A DNA stretch of 46,182 bases from Deltaproteobacteria bacterium (lineage in GTDB: Bacteria; Desulfobacterota; DSM-4660; Desulfatiglandales; HGW-15), in contig JAFGDF010000238.1 in NCBI GenBank assembly GCA_016932235.1, positions 1 to 46,182 on the forward strand. The letters run 5' to 3'. Positions 16,689 to 24,410 of the stretch are shown here, piece by piece. Below the pieces are notes generated by a model, which searched no databases, had not been told where the DNA came from, and saw only the letters and a program-made list of their open reading frames with translations. How positions within the stretch are numbered: position 1 is the first letter of the stretch; each line of letters starts with the position of its first letter. The translations under genes were made by a program, and so were the position numbers.

Positions 16689-16858
16689 GCGTTATTGTCT
16701 CACGGAGCCGTGAACTTGCGGGCATGCAGGATATCGATAGCGAAGTATGGCGCTGGATAATAGGCGAAGAGCTGGATGACTTCCTGCAAGACGAGCTTAA
16801 GAGAAGGGAAGGTGAAAAAAATGAAAAAACTGCCTCCCTGGACACAGAATCTTTATAA
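16685..16858 (+). CDS. 57-aa acidic hypothetical protein
   Basis: A short frame starting at an ATG that overlaps the stop of the zinc-ribbon gene (ATGA), encoding a strongly charged peptide (DIDSEVWRWIIGEELDDFLQDELKRREGEK). It overlaps the next gene by 38 bases in another frame. The coupled start and lack of a gap favour real translation; no family is recognised. Confidence 0.4.
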   Translation: MSVIVSRSRELAGMQDIDSEVWRWIIGEELDDFLQDELKRREGEKNEKTASLDTESL

Positions 16859-17051
16859 GTATGAAGAGATCCTTGATCAAAGCATGAAGGGGATTCAGCT
16901 TCTGATCAAGACTCCGGACGGCCCTAAAGCGGTCTGGCTTTCCAGGAAATATATCTTCATAGTGAAATCATCAAAGGAAGTGCTGATCCCGGAATGGCTC
17001 TGCCTTAAGACAGGGGTCATCAAAGAATTCGAGCCGGATGAGGCGGCATGA
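16821..17051 (+). CDS. Hypothetical protein, 76 aa
   Basis: A small protein beginning MKKLPPWTQNLYKYEEILDQ and continuing with a compact beta-rich stretch (IQLLIKTPDGPKAVWLSRKYIFIVKSSKEVLIPEWL). An in-frame ATG at 16776 exists, but the start at 16821 has the better ribosome site (GAAGGTG) and a typical MKK beginning. Its stop is immediately followed by the GTG start of the lipoprotein gene. Not recognised. Confidence 0.5.
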   Translation: MKKLPPWTQNLYKYEEILDQSMKGIQLLIKTPDGPKAVWLSRKYIFIVKSSKEVLIPEWLCLKTGVIKEFEPDEAA

Positions 17052-17393
17052 GTGGGCATTTTGATTGGCGATAGAAGAAGGGAGGCAATAATTCTGATCC
17101 TTATGATAACGATAGCCGGTTGCGGCCCTTCTTTTTATAAAAAAACAGATTGCAAATACAGGGCTGTTGTATCGGCATTGGCGTATCGGGAATACAATCC
17201 AAGGATAATTATAGGGAAAGGATTAGATGGCGTACATTGCCAGGCGTATTACATGAAAAATAAGGAAAAGGTATGGCTTGATGCTGATATAGGATACGCA
17301 TTCAAAACCCACAAGCATAGGAATTTAGATGTGGTTTATGGTGAATACACTTTGGAGGAATTTATCGGGCTATGGGTAACGTCATGGCCGTGA
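17052..17393 (+). CDS. Small lipoprotein with transglutaminase-like Cys/His/Asp pattern
   Basis: A 113-aa protein starting at a GTG directly after the previous stop. The N-terminus has a short signal and lipobox (LMITIAGCG, Cys at about 24). The mature part shows DCKYRAVVSALAYREY, then DGVHCQAYY, then KVWLDAD. The order Cys - His - Asp with these flanking residues resembles a minimal transglutaminase/papain-like core (C-x-A ... HaW-x-v ... D). It is much shorter than usual (120-150 aa core), so the assignment is tentative. A lipid-anchored peptidase-like protein in a phage-like element could act on the cell envelope or serve as exclusion or immunity cargo. Confidence 0.45.
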   Translation: MGILIGDRRREAIILILMITIAGCGPSFYKKTDCKYRAVVSALAYREYNPRIIIGKGLDGVHCQAYYMKNKEKVWLDADIGYAFKTHKHRNLDVVYGEYTLEEFIGLWVTSWP

Positions 17394-17493
17394 TCCGGAT
17401 GGTGAATTAACCTGGTTCAGAAGGAGTATGCCCGGAGTGCCGGTAAGAGTGGATCAGGATACGGAAGGGAGTTTTCTAAAAGATGAATAAGCG

Positions 17494-17626
17494 ATATGTG
17501 GGCGGGCCAAAAGGCTCCTGAAACGATGATTCTCTCGCCCGACAAAGCTTGCGTAAAATGAGTCGTCACCTCTGAAAAGAGGGGGCTCGGCGTAGCGGGG
17601 CCGGATAGAAGAGAATGCCCACATAT
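17494..17626 (+). ncRNA. Candidate structured RNA in the element
   Basis: A 133-base segment closed by a perfect 10-bp helix (ATATGTGGGC at 17494-17503 with GCCCACATAT at 17617-17626). Stacked directly on its 3' strand is a second perfect 7-bp helix (ATTCTCT 17529-17535 with AGAGAAT 17610-17616). Further hairpins are GGGCC-AAAA-GGCTC near 17504-17517, CGAC/GTCG (17540-17543/17562-17565), CCTCT-GAAA-AGAGG with a GNRA tetraloop (17569-17582) and CGGC/GCCG (17588-17591/17600-17603). No open frame of note spans it. The orientation shown is that of the neighbouring genes; family and function are unknown. Confidence 0.55.
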
Positions 17627-17724
17627 AAATCAATTGAATCCCTGAAAATGGAACTTTGATAACATGAAGAGAATGCCGGGGGAGACCACATCAGATATGC
17701 AGGTTTGGCCAAAAGGAGAATAAA

Positions 17725-17917
17725 ATGAGAGCAGGGCAAAGAGTAAGGATTAAAGATAATGAAACATCAAGGGCCTGGGGTATGGCAAATGAGGTTGGTG
17801 TGGTACTTGGGGCCGGATCCAAAAGGGATCAATGACAACGTAGTATCAGTAAAATTAGACGCAAAACAGGCAATATGCGAAGCCGGTATCCACGTCGATC
17901 ATTTGGAACCGGCTTAA
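17725..17917 (+). pseudogene. Small element gene broken by a +1 frameshift in a G run
   Basis: The frame starts MRAGQRVRIKDNETSRAWGM after AAAGGAGAATAAA and reads GVVLG before going out of frame at the GGGG run near 17803. Deleting one G restores a smooth continuation (GPDPKGINDNVVSVKLDAKQ ... HVDHLEPA) to the stop at 17915-17917. The intact product would be about 63 aa, a small SH3/KOW-like beta-barrel sort of sequence. This is either a real mutation or a one-base sequencing or assembly error in a homopolymer. Confidence 0.6.
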
Positions 17918-17961
17918 AGAGCCATTTTAAAAGAAATATCACATAGTATTCGTGAATCAGA

Positions 17962-18141
17962 ATGAAAGCAGGTTTTGTAAGTTATAACGGCAAGCGCAAG
18001 CCATTCACATTCTCCCGTGAGATTCGGAGGGGCAAAAACAAGGGCAGGATTGAAGTGGAGATCCGCCTGGGGACCATAAAGGGCATTGTCCCCAGGAAAC
18101 GAATTGTTAATCAGGATGATATAAGAAGATATCCGGAGTAA
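17962..18141 (+). CDS. 59-aa basic hypothetical protein
   Basis: A small very basic protein (KRKPFTFSREIRRGKNKGRIEVEIRLGTIKGIVPRKRIV) likely to be a compact beta-sheet fold. The ribosome site is weak. It lies between the frameshifted gene and the ASCH-like gene with only 5 bp before the latter, so it is probably part of the same operon. Function unknown; nucleic-acid binding is possible from charge alone. Confidence 0.45.
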   Translation: MKAGFVSYNGKRKPFTFSREIRRGKNKGRIEVEIRLGTIKGIVPRKRIVNQDDIRRYPE

Positions 18142-18146
18142 AAACT

Positions 18147-18503
18147 ATGCCCCGAAACATGAGTTTTATGCTCACTACCGAGCAGGCCAGGAATAAGATC
18201 AAGGACGTGACAAGGCGTAACGGATGGTGGTTTTTAAAACCTGGAGACATCGTTCAGCAGGTTGAAAAATGCCGGGGTCTGAAAAAGGGTGAAAAGGTCA
18301 AAAAGATCCATTTGATCCGGATCGTGTTCGCGAGGCCTGAGCTGTTGCAGTGTATGATTGATGATCCGGAGTATGGCCTGGAAGAATGCCGGCGCGAAGG
18401 TTTTCCGGATACGGCCCCTCAGGAGTTTGTTGATTTTTGCTGCCGGCATAATAAGGTGCATCCGGATGAGAGTATAAACCGAATCGAGGTTGAGTATCTA
18501 TGA
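18147..18503 (+). CDS. ASCH/PUA-like phage protein
   Basis: A 118-aa protein. The segment MSFMLTTEQARNKIKDVTRRNGWWFLKPGDIVQQVEKCRGLKKGEK matches, from memory, a conserved phage and prophage family in which 'MSF-LTT-Q-----K-VTRR-GW--LKPGD' precedes an ASCH-like beta-barrel. ASCH domains bind RNA or modified nucleic acid. Cysteines and His in the C-terminal part (EECRREG, DFCCRHNKVH) could bind a metal. The gene overlaps the integrase start by 4 bases (ATGA), showing tight coupling. Confidence 0.6.
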   Translation: MPRNMSFMLTTEQARNKIKDVTRRNGWWFLKPGDIVQQVEKCRGLKKGEKVKKIHLIRIVFARPELLQCMIDDPEYGLEECRREGFPDTAPQEFVDFCCRHNKVHPDESINRIEVEYL

Positions 18504-19891
18504 TAAATGCTCCCCAAAATAATCAATCAATTCCCATCCCGGACAGTGTTTTATCCATGATATCACCGGATGGGAAAAGATTGACGCCCGCCATTAATAT
18601 ATGTGATACACTCTTTCTCTCAAATTTAAAAAGAAAGGTAGGTGATCACATGGCTTTAAGAGGGGGTATTTATTCATCACAAAAATGCAATAAATGTGGT
18701 GGAAAATTTAAGGATAACGGCAAATACCTTGCGTGTCCGGATCACCCGGACCAAAAGACAACCACCCTGTTTGTCCGCTACCCCGGAGATATCTTTATCA
18801 GGTTCAATGATTATGATGCAGCAAAGATATTCCTGGCCGGTTTGCAACTCAAAGACGCGGAAGGATCCCTAGATTCCAGGGATTATAAAAAAGCTCAACC
18901 TCTGGGATTCGCAAACCTTGTGAAAAAATGGCTGGATGTGAAAGAGAAAAAGGACAAAGTCCGATGTATGCGGAATCTCAGGAGCCATACAGACAAGGCC
19001 ATAGCCTATTTCGGGAACATAAACATAAAGCTGATCGGTTACGCTGAGCTGGAGGATTTTATTACATCGAACCTGCTGGTACACGCTCAGACAGGGAAAC
19101 CTCTCTCCAGTAAAACCAAGGCTAATATCATTGCCACTCTGCATTCATTTTGGGGATGGGTGGCAAGGCGCGAGAAGAAAAACAGGAATTCCTTTGAGAT
19201 CCCCGAATTTCCGGAAATAGACTTTGAGTCCAGCATGCGCAATACCCTGGATAGGAATGCGCAAATCAAAGTCCTGGAGCGTATTAGAGAATTAACCTGG
19301 CATATTAATCCTAAAATCTATATCGGGTGTCTTTGGCTGGCCACATACGTTAATATGAGGCCCAATGAGATGATAAATGTAAAGGAATCAGACATCGATA
19401 TAGAATCAGGCATCATGTATATAAGGGTTAATAAAGAAGGGAGGGCTGACAAGAAGGTTTTTCTACTTGATGAAGATATTGAACTAATCAAATCCCTGCG
19501 CCCGGAACACACACTCCCCGGTTATTATGACCAATATTTCTTTCGCCATGGCAGACGCAAGGGAGTCTCAAAATCAAAACGATTAAAATTCGGCAAGGAT
19601 TATTTATATAAATGGTGGAAGACCGCCTGTAACGATTTAGGGATAGAGGATGTTGATCTTTATGGAGGAACCAGACATTCTTCCATAACAAATGCAGGTG
19701 ACGAATTTAGTTATAATGAAATAATGGACGATGGCACGGGCCATGTATCGAGCAGGAGTTTTTTAAGGTATTATCAGCTTAAGGCCAAGAAAAAGAGGGC
19801 TATCAGCTCAAAAATAAGGCCCGCTCTTTCTGCACCGGATTTGCACCGGGAAAATGAGCAGGCCGAAGCTGATAACATATTGAAATTATAG
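18500..19891 (+). CDS. Tyrosine recombinase (integrase)
   Basis: A 463-aa site-specific recombinase. The N-terminal part contains a four-ligand zinc-ribbon-like segment (CNKCGGKFKDNGKYLACPDH, about residues 53-72). A SAM-like core-binding domain lies at about 130-220 and the catalytic domain at about 240-440. Catalytic candidates are Arg in VNMRPNEM, Lys in VNKEGRADKK, the GTRHSS box, His in GTGHVSSRSF and the nucleophile Tyr in LRYYQ. The gene ends 8 bp from the 3' end of tRNA-Leu, the classic target placement of tyrosine integrases. It should catalyse integration and excision of the 6-kb element; no excisionase was identified with confidence. Confidence 0.88.
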   Translation: MINAPQNNQSIPIPDSVLSMISPDGKRLTPAINICDTLFLSNLKRKVGDHMALRGGIYSSQKCNKCGGKFKDNGKYLACPDHPDQKTTTLFVRYPGDIFIRFNDYDAAKIFLAGLQLKDAEGSLDSRDYKKAQPLGFANLVKKWLDVKEKKDKVRCMRNLRSHTDKAIAYFGNINIKLIGYAELEDFITSNLLVHAQTGKPLSSKTKANIIATLHSFWGWVARREKKNRNSFEIPEFPEIDFESSMRNTLDRNAQIKVLERIRELTWHINPKIYIGCLWLATYVNMRPNEMINVKESDIDIESGIMYIRVNKEGRADKKVFLLDEDIELIKSLRPEHTLPGYYDQYFFRHGRRKGVSKSKRLKFGKDYLYKWWKTACNDLGIEDVDLYGGTRHSSITNAGDEFSYNEIMDDGTGHVSSRSFLRYYQLKAKKKRAISSKIRPALSAPDLHRENEQAEADNILKL

Positions 19892-19899
19892 GTTAAATA

Positions 19900-19986
19900 T
19901 GGTGCCGAAGGCGGGACTTGAACCCGCACGGGCGTAGCCCACTACCCCCTCAAGATAGCGTGTCTACCAGGTTCCACCACTTCGGC
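19900..19986 (-). tRNA. tRNA-Leu (anticodon GAG)
   Basis: A complete 87-base type II tRNA with encoded CCA. The acceptor arms are GCCGAAG and CTTCGGC, discriminator A. The anticodon stem CTATC/GGTAG encloses loop TTGAGGG, a long variable arm follows, and the T-arm is GCGGG-TTCAAGT-CCCGC. It decodes CTC/CTT. The integrase gene abuts its 3' end, so it is the probable attachment site of the element and remains intact. Confidence 0.95.
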
Positions 19987-19996
19987 ACTGTAAAAA

Positions 19997-20317
19997 TTAC
20001 TCTCCGCCCTGGCCTTCTGCGGGAGCCGGAATCTGCTGCGTTATGGGCGCCTGTGGCTGAGAGGTTCCCTCCATTATTGACGAAGTCGTTCCCTTGCCAA
20101 ACATATAGGCGAGTGACAGGCATGTTAGCATAAAAACGATAGCAGCGGCAGCTGTTACCTTTGTTAAAAAAGGCGCCGCTCCTGTGCTCCCGAACACCGC
20201 CTGGCTGGAACCACCGAAAGCCGCACCCATTCCCGCACCCTTGCCTTGCTGGAGCAGAACAATCATAATAAGCGCTAAACAAACAATAACATGAACGAGA
20301 ATAATAAGGTAATGCAT
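19997..20317 (-). CDS. secG: Preprotein translocase subunit SecG
   Basis: A 106-aa inner-membrane protein with two hydrophobic helices (LIILVHVIVCLALIMIVLL and AAAAIVFMLTCLSLAYMF) separated by the hallmark QQGKGAGMGAAFGGSSQAVFGSTGA loop. The C-terminal tail is Gln/Pro-rich. It stimulates SecYE-dependent translocation driven by SecA. It follows tpiA in the same direction with a 79-bp gap and lies directly upstream of tRNA-Leu, a common arrangement in bacteria. Confidence 0.95.
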   Translation of the reverse strand: MHYLIILVHVIVCLALIMIVLLQQGKGAGMGAAFGGSSQAVFGSTGAAPFLTKVTAAAAIVFMLTCLSLAYMFGKGTTSSIMEGTSQPQAPITQQIPAPAEGQGGE

Positions 20318-20396
20318 GAATCTCCTTAAAACTTCATTAACATAAAGATTTTTGTATATTGTAAAAAGAATGAAATTGCAATAATTATTTAATCGG

Positions 20397-21161
20397 TTAT
20401 CTATACCTGATAATTGATAAAAAAGAATCAGGCTTTAGACTCGCCCCGCCTACCAAAGCACCATCAATATCCGGCTTTGACATCAAATCTTTTGCGTTAT
20501 CAGGTTTAACACTCCCTCCATATAGAATCCTGATCCTTTCGGAGATCTCTGCGTCGAACTTCTCGCGAATCCACCCCCTTATATATTCATGCACCTCCTG
20601 GGCCTGGTCAGGCGTTGCCGTCTTTCCTGTTCCGATGGCCCAGACAGGCTCATAAGCCAGTATTATCGGAGAAGGCATGGTATTCTCATCAAGTAGATTC
20701 TTTAAAGAACCTTTCAGTTGACCCTGAATGACATCAAACGTACGACCATCTTCTCTTTCCGCGAGGGTCTCTCCCATGCAGACTATGGGAATAAGTCCAG
20801 CCATTATCGCGGCCCCGACTTTTAAATTAACATTTTTATCAGTCTCGTGAAAAAGGCTCCGTCTTTCAGAATGTCCGAGTATTACATGGCTGCAGCCTGC
20901 TTCAATAAGCATCCTGCCACTTATCTCTCCCGTATAGGCCCCCTCAGCTTCCCAGTGCATATCCTGGGCTGCCAGGAAAATGCCGCTTTTCCCTATTGCC
21001 TTATATACCGCAGCAAGATTCGTGAAAGGGGGTGCGACAAGGACATCGACTTTATTAAATCCCCTTATTCCATTTACTATTTCATCAATAAGATTTTTTG
21101 ATTCAGCAATGCTAAGGTTCATCTTCCAGTTGCCTGCAATCATGATTCTTCGAACCGTCAT
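20397..21161 (-). CDS. tpiA: Triosephosphate isomerase
   Basis: A 254-aa TIM barrel interconverting dihydroxyacetone phosphate and glyceraldehyde 3-phosphate in the cytoplasm. Diagnostic residues are AGNWKMN (Lys catalytic electrophile), ILGHSERR (His) and the catalytic Glu in AYEPVWAIGTGKTA, with the phosphate-binding GGSVKPDN and ALVGGASL loops near the C-terminus. Full length. It lies between gap and secG; the usual pgk is missing from between gap and tpiA. Confidence 0.97.
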   Translation of the reverse strand: MTVRRIMIAGNWKMNLSIAESKNLIDEIVNGIRGFNKVDVLVAPPFTNLAAVYKAIGKSGIFLAAQDMHWEAEGAYTGEISGRMLIEAGCSHVILGHSERRSLFHETDKNVNLKVGAAIMAGLIPIVCMGETLAEREDGRTFDVIQGQLKGSLKNLLDENTMPSPIILAYEPVWAIGTGKTATPDQAQEVHEYIRGWIREKFDAEISERIRILYGGSVKPDNAKDLMSKPDIDGALVGGASLKPDSFLSIIRYR

Positions 21162-21203
21162 ATCTTCCTCCCTCCGGCTAATCGAATTCTTCTCAACCTT
21201 AGC

Positions 21204-22202
21204 TTAATTACCAGCCATGTAAACAGCCAGATCAACCATCCTGTTCGCGTAACCGAATTCATTATCATACCAGGATATGACTTTAACCATATCCCCTATT
21301 ACCATGGTGCATAAGGCGTCAACCGTAGAAGACGCGGTTGTGCCGTTAAAATCAGAAGAGACAAGAGGTTCATCACAATAGACCAGGATACCTTTAAGAT
21401 ATCCCTCTGCAGCCTCCTTCATGGCGTCATTTATCTCCTGGACAGTCGAGGGTTTGCCGACTTTGGCCACCAGATCGACAACAGACACATTAGGTGTGGG
21501 AACGCGTATCGCCATACCGTTCAACTTTCCCTCCAGTTGAGGCAGCACGAGCGCGACCGCCTTGGCGGCGCCTGTTGTTGTTGGAATCATTGAAAGGGCG
21601 GCGGCCCTTGCCCTCCTCAAGTCCTTGTGAGGAAAATCCAGCAATCTCTGATCACCCGTGTAGGAGTGTGTTGTTGTCATCAATCCCCTATCCAGGCCGA
21701 AATTGTCTAAAAGCACTTTGCAGACAGGCGCTAGACAATTTGTTGTACACGAGGCATTGGAAACAATATGATGTTTTTGAGGATCATATTCCTGATTATT
21801 TACACCCATCACGAAGGTAGCGTCAGGGTTGCTGGCAGGGGCCGATATGATAACCTTAGCGGCGCCTGCATCCAGATGGGCTGATGCCTTTTCCCTTCCT
21901 CGGAAAAGCCCCGTGCACTCCATTACATACTCGGCGCCCACATCACGCCAGGGAATCTTGGCGGGATCTCTTTCAGAAAAAACTCGAACCTCTTTTCCGT
22001 TGATTACCAGAGAACTATCAGTGCTTGATATTTCAGCATTCAACACTCCCTGGGTTGAATCATATTTTAAAAGGTGGGCGAGTGTTGACGTGTCAGTCAG
22101 ATCATTTATTGCCACGAAATCTACTTTTGTATTTGCGAGGCCCGCCCTGAAAACCATCCTTCCAATACGACCAAAACCGTTTATCGCTACTTTTACAGTC
22201 AT
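21204..22202 (-). CDS. gap: Glyceraldehyde-3-phosphate dehydrogenase, type I
   Basis: A 332-aa enzyme, full length. The N-terminal Rossmann domain is NGFGRIGR with AINDLTD, an Asp where NAD-specific enzymes have it. The catalytic Cys is in [12 protein letters not shown], and the phosphate and substrate blocks are [11 protein letters not shown] and [11 protein letters not shown]. It converts glyceraldehyde 3-phosphate to 1,3-bisphosphoglycerate. The RBS GGAGGT lies just upstream. It starts a short glycolytic run with tpiA (41-bp gap). Because the Gln/Arg-rich [20 protein letters not shown] block is standard, no unusual substrate is expected. Confidence 0.97.
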   Translation of the reverse strand: MTVKVAINGFGRIGRMVFRAGLANTKVDFVAINDLTDTSTLAHLLKYDSTQGVLNAEISSTDSSLVINGKEVRVFSERDPAKIPWRDVGAEYVMECTGLFRGREKASAHLDAGAAKVIISAPASNPDATFVMGVNNQEYDPQKHHIVSNASCTTNCLAPVCKVLLDNFGLDRGLMTTTHSYTGDQRLLDFPHKDLRRARAAALSMIPTTTGAAKAVALVLPQLEGKLNGMAIRVPTPNVSVVDLVAKVGKPSTVQEINDAMKEAAEGYLKGILVYCDEPLVSSDFNGTTASSTVDALCTMVIGDMVKVISWYDNEFGYANRMVDLAVYMAGN

Positions 22203-22328
22203 CTTTTACCTCCTGAGTAGTCTTCTTAATTAAGTACGAAAATAAATGCTAACAATGCCGGTATAATATGCAACATTATGTCTAAAGACCGCGGCCTGGG
22301 GCCATGAATGTTTAACAGGAATATCATG

Positions 22329-22841
22329 CTAAATATTGGAAAACGGCAATTGCCTCTCTCCAACAAAATTTACGGGAACTCCTTTCCCATTCGATAATAC
22401 AAGGTCCATGATGATAGCGTCTTCTTTGGTGTCCGTATAATAATTCGGCCTTCGCCCGACCTCCTGGAACCCGAATTTATCATATAACTTTTTTGCTACT
22501 GCGTTCGATGGTCTGACCTCCAGCCATATATGATGCACCCCTTTATCAATGCCGGTGAAAATCATGTTGTTTAGCAGCTTATAGCCAAGCCTCCGGCCTC
22601 TTTTTTCAGGATGCACCGCTATGTTAATGAGCTGGATCTCACTCGCAAACATCCAGAAGCAAATATAACCCAGAAGAATATCCTCACCTACCAAGCCCCA
22701 TAAATGAGAAATCGATTTCTTCAGTTCCTCCTTGAAAAGACGCAGACTCCAGGGGGACAGGAAAGAGAGATTTTCGATCTCGAGTATCCGATCTTGGTAG
22801 GCAGGAAAATTGTTGGCAGAAATTTTTACAAGATTATCCAT
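22329..22841 (-). CDS. rimI: Ribosomal protein S18 alanine N-acetyltransferase-like GNAT
   Basis: A 170-aa GNAT. The N-terminus carries IENLSFLSPWSLRLFKEEL, the RimI-typical '[ED]-x-x-F-x-x-PWS' motif. Motif A is IAVHPEKRGRRLGYKLLNNMIF, then ARLEVRPSN-like LEVRPSNAVAKKLYDKFGFQEVGRRPNYY. It would acetylate the N-terminal Ala of S18. It begins 2 bp after the stop of the mannose-type EIIA gene, so the genes are co-transcribed. A broader N-alpha-acetyltransferase role is possible. Confidence 0.85.
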   Translation of the reverse strand: MDNLVKISANNFPAYQDRILEIENLSFLSPWSLRLFKEELKKSISHLWGLVGEDILLGYICFWMFASEIQLINIAVHPEKRGRRLGYKLLNNMIFTGIDKGVHHIWLEVRPSNAVAKKLYDKFGFQEVGRRPNYYTDTKEDAIIMDLVLSNGKGVPVNFVGERQLPFSNI

Positions 22842-22843
22842 CC

Positions 22844-23239
22844 CTATTCCAGTAATTTCCCCGCCAGAGAGATACTCATTTTACCTGCTTCCTGCGCTTT
22901 TTCAGACAGTTCTTTCAATTTTAGATTGGACCTGTTCTGGGCAATCGCTATCACCATAGGGAGGTTAACCCCGGTCAGGACTTCTATTCTTTCATTCTTA
23001 AGAAATGAGAGGCTAAGGTTTGAAGGGGTTCCTCCAAACATGTCCGTGAGAATCAGGACACCTTCACCTTTATCTAAAATGGATATCTTTTCTTCAATCG
23101 ATTTATGGATCCTCTCGCTGTCGGATGTCTGAGTAATGGATACGACATCAGTTGACTCCATACGACCTACAATAAACTCCGCCGCGTTTAGAAATTCCCT
23201 ACCGAGATCACAATGTGTAACAATTAGCAAGCCAATCAT
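22844..23239 (-). CDS. PTS mannose-type EIIA domain protein
   Basis: A 131-aa single EIIA-Man domain. The phosphorylation site His is near the N-terminus (LLIVTHCDLGREFL, His9) and the LILTDMFGGTPSNLSLSF block is characteristic. No EIIB, IIC or IID partners are present, so it is more likely to act in a regulatory PTS than in sugar uptake. It sits next to ptsN, hpf and rpoN as in many deltaproteobacteria. A phosphate donor HPr would be encoded elsewhere. Confidence 0.88.
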   Translation of the reverse strand: MIGLLIVTHCDLGREFLNAAEFIVGRMESTDVVSITQTSDSERIHKSIEEKISILDKGEGVLILTDMFGGTPSNLSLSFLKNERIEVLTGVNLPMVIAIAQNRSNLKLKELSEKAQEAGKMSISLAGKLLE

Positions 23240-23336
23240 TATTGACCTTCTTTACAGATAAGATGTTAGTGGGTCAGGCATGAAGTGCCCATTTTAATAC
23301 CATCTATTATACTTAGCATGTCAATTCAATGTGAAA

Positions 23337-23798
23337 TTAAAACTCCTCATCATTCTGGATGATTGTATTGTAGAGTTCTTCTTTTGTCTGTGCCTCCATG
23401 AGTATCCTTCGAAAAGAGCCGTTCTTAAGAATTTTCGCTATCCTGGCCAGGGCTTTAAGATGGATACTCGCCGAGTTTTCCGGAGCGATCAGTAGGAAGA
23501 AAAGATGGGCCGGTTGTCCGTCCATTGAGTCAAAATCAAGGCCTCTGTTGCTCCTGCCGAAAGATATGATCGGATCACTTATCCCGTGAATTTTCCCATG
23601 AGGTATGGCAACCCCGTCCCCGATACCGGTACTTCCAAGCCGTTCCCTGTCAAGGAGCACTTTGACTAGTGATTCCCTGTCAAGGGATGGTATACTCTTA
23701 ATCAAAGGCTCAATAAGTTCTTCGAGAACGTGTTTTTTATCAGATGCCTTAAGATCTGTGATAATATTATCTTCAAGTAATATGTCAGACAATTTCAT
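23337..23798 (-). CDS. ptsN: PTS EIIA-Ntr regulatory protein
   Basis: A 153-aa EIIA of the fructose/nitrogen family. The phosphorylatable His lies in GSTGIGDGVAIPHGK. It has the N-terminal LSDILLEDNIITDLKASDKK and the C-terminal LARIAKILKNGSFR blocks. It accepts phosphate from NPr/HPr and modulates regulators such as potassium transport or sigma-54-linked functions. It follows hpf in the order rpoN-hpf-ptsN seen in many proteobacteria. The usual downstream rapZ or hprK is absent, and a mannose-type EIIA takes that place 97 bp later. Confidence 0.9.
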   Translation of the reverse strand: MKLSDILLEDNIITDLKASDKKHVLEELIEPLIKSIPSLDRESLVKVLLDRERLGSTGIGDGVAIPHGKIHGISDPIISFGRSNRGLDFDSMDGQPAHLFFLLIAPENSASIHLKALARIAKILKNGSFRRILMEAQTKEELYNTIIQNDEEF

Positions 23799-23841
23799 GA
23801 TATAAATACATCATAAGAATAAAGGGCAAAGTTACATTGTA

Positions 23842-24378
23842 TTAGTTGGAAGGCTCAATAAGTCCAAGATTGCCGTCCTTTCGTTTATACATGACATTAA
23901 TCTCTTTTGAGACTGAATTTCGAAAAACCAGAAAATCCTGCTGAGACATATTAATCTGCATGGCCGCTTCTTCAGGATCCATAGGTTTTGCGATTAACTT
24001 CTCAACTTCAATGATCGGTTCCTCCGTCATCAGATCGGAAATCTCCTCCGCTTCTCCAGAGAAATTTTCGTCACCCTTTCGATTCTCACTCCTCCTTTTC
24101 CTTAATTTATCACGGTACCTTTTTACCTGCTTTTCAATTTTATCCATCACCTGATCAATGGCTGAATACATGTCTTCTGTCTCTTCAACTCCCTTGATCA
24201 ATGTTCTGTTAAGGTTTAATGTAACATCGGCTATGCGCCGAAATTTTTCAACTTCCAAGACTATATGGGCTTCAATCGGAAAATCAAGGTATTTGTTGAT
24301 CTTCGATATTTTATCCTCAGCGTATTTCTTTAAACTTTCAGATGGTTCCATGTGTCGGAATGTTACATTTATTTCCAT
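23842..24378 (-). CDS. hpf: Ribosome hibernation promoting factor, long form
   Basis: A 178-aa protein. The N-terminal S30AE domain (MEINVTFRHMEPSESLKKYAEDKISKINKYL ... AHIVLEVEK ... DMYSAIDQVMDKIEKQVKRYRDKLRKRR) and the C-terminal dimerisation domain (VEKLIAKPMDPEEAAMQINM ... FRNSVSKEINVMYKRKDGNLGLIEP) together define the long form that pairs 70S ribosomes into 100S dimers. I place the start at 24378, where AAGGAGG precedes ATG, rather than at an in-frame ATG 96 bases upstream that lies inside a dispersed repeat. Confidence 0.92.
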   Translation of the reverse strand: MEINVTFRHMEPSESLKKYAEDKISKINKYLDFPIEAHIVLEVEKFRRIADVTLNLNRTLIKGVEETEDMYSAIDQVMDKIEKQVKRYRDKLRKRRSENRKGDENFSGEAEEISDLMTEEPIIEVEKLIAKPMDPEEAAMQINMSQQDFLVFRNSVSKEINVMYKRKDGNLGLIEPSN

Positions 24379-24410
24379 TTTTTTGCCTCCTTGAAATGAA
24401 AGGGGGTTGC

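Larger units (their letters stand above)
13745..19899. mobile_element. Small integrated phage-like/satellite element at tRNA-Leu(GAG)
   Basis: The right boundary is set by the tyrosine integrase gene, which ends 8 bp before the 3' end of tRNA-Leu. Inside are a leftward repressor-like gene, a divergent promoter, a run of small rightward genes without chromosomal homologues I recognise, a structured RNA candidate and the integrase. No terminase, portal, capsid, tail, lysis or replication gene is visible, so this is a satellite, a remnant or a minimal integrative element. The left end is an estimate: I searched the left flank by eye for a copy of the tRNA 3' end and found none. Confidence 0.65.

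Noticed and set aside
17461..17660. Hammerhead-type ribozyme within the structured RNA candidate
   Set aside because: CTGAAACGATGA and nearby GAAA were considered, but the required CUGAUGA core and helix order are not present on either strand.
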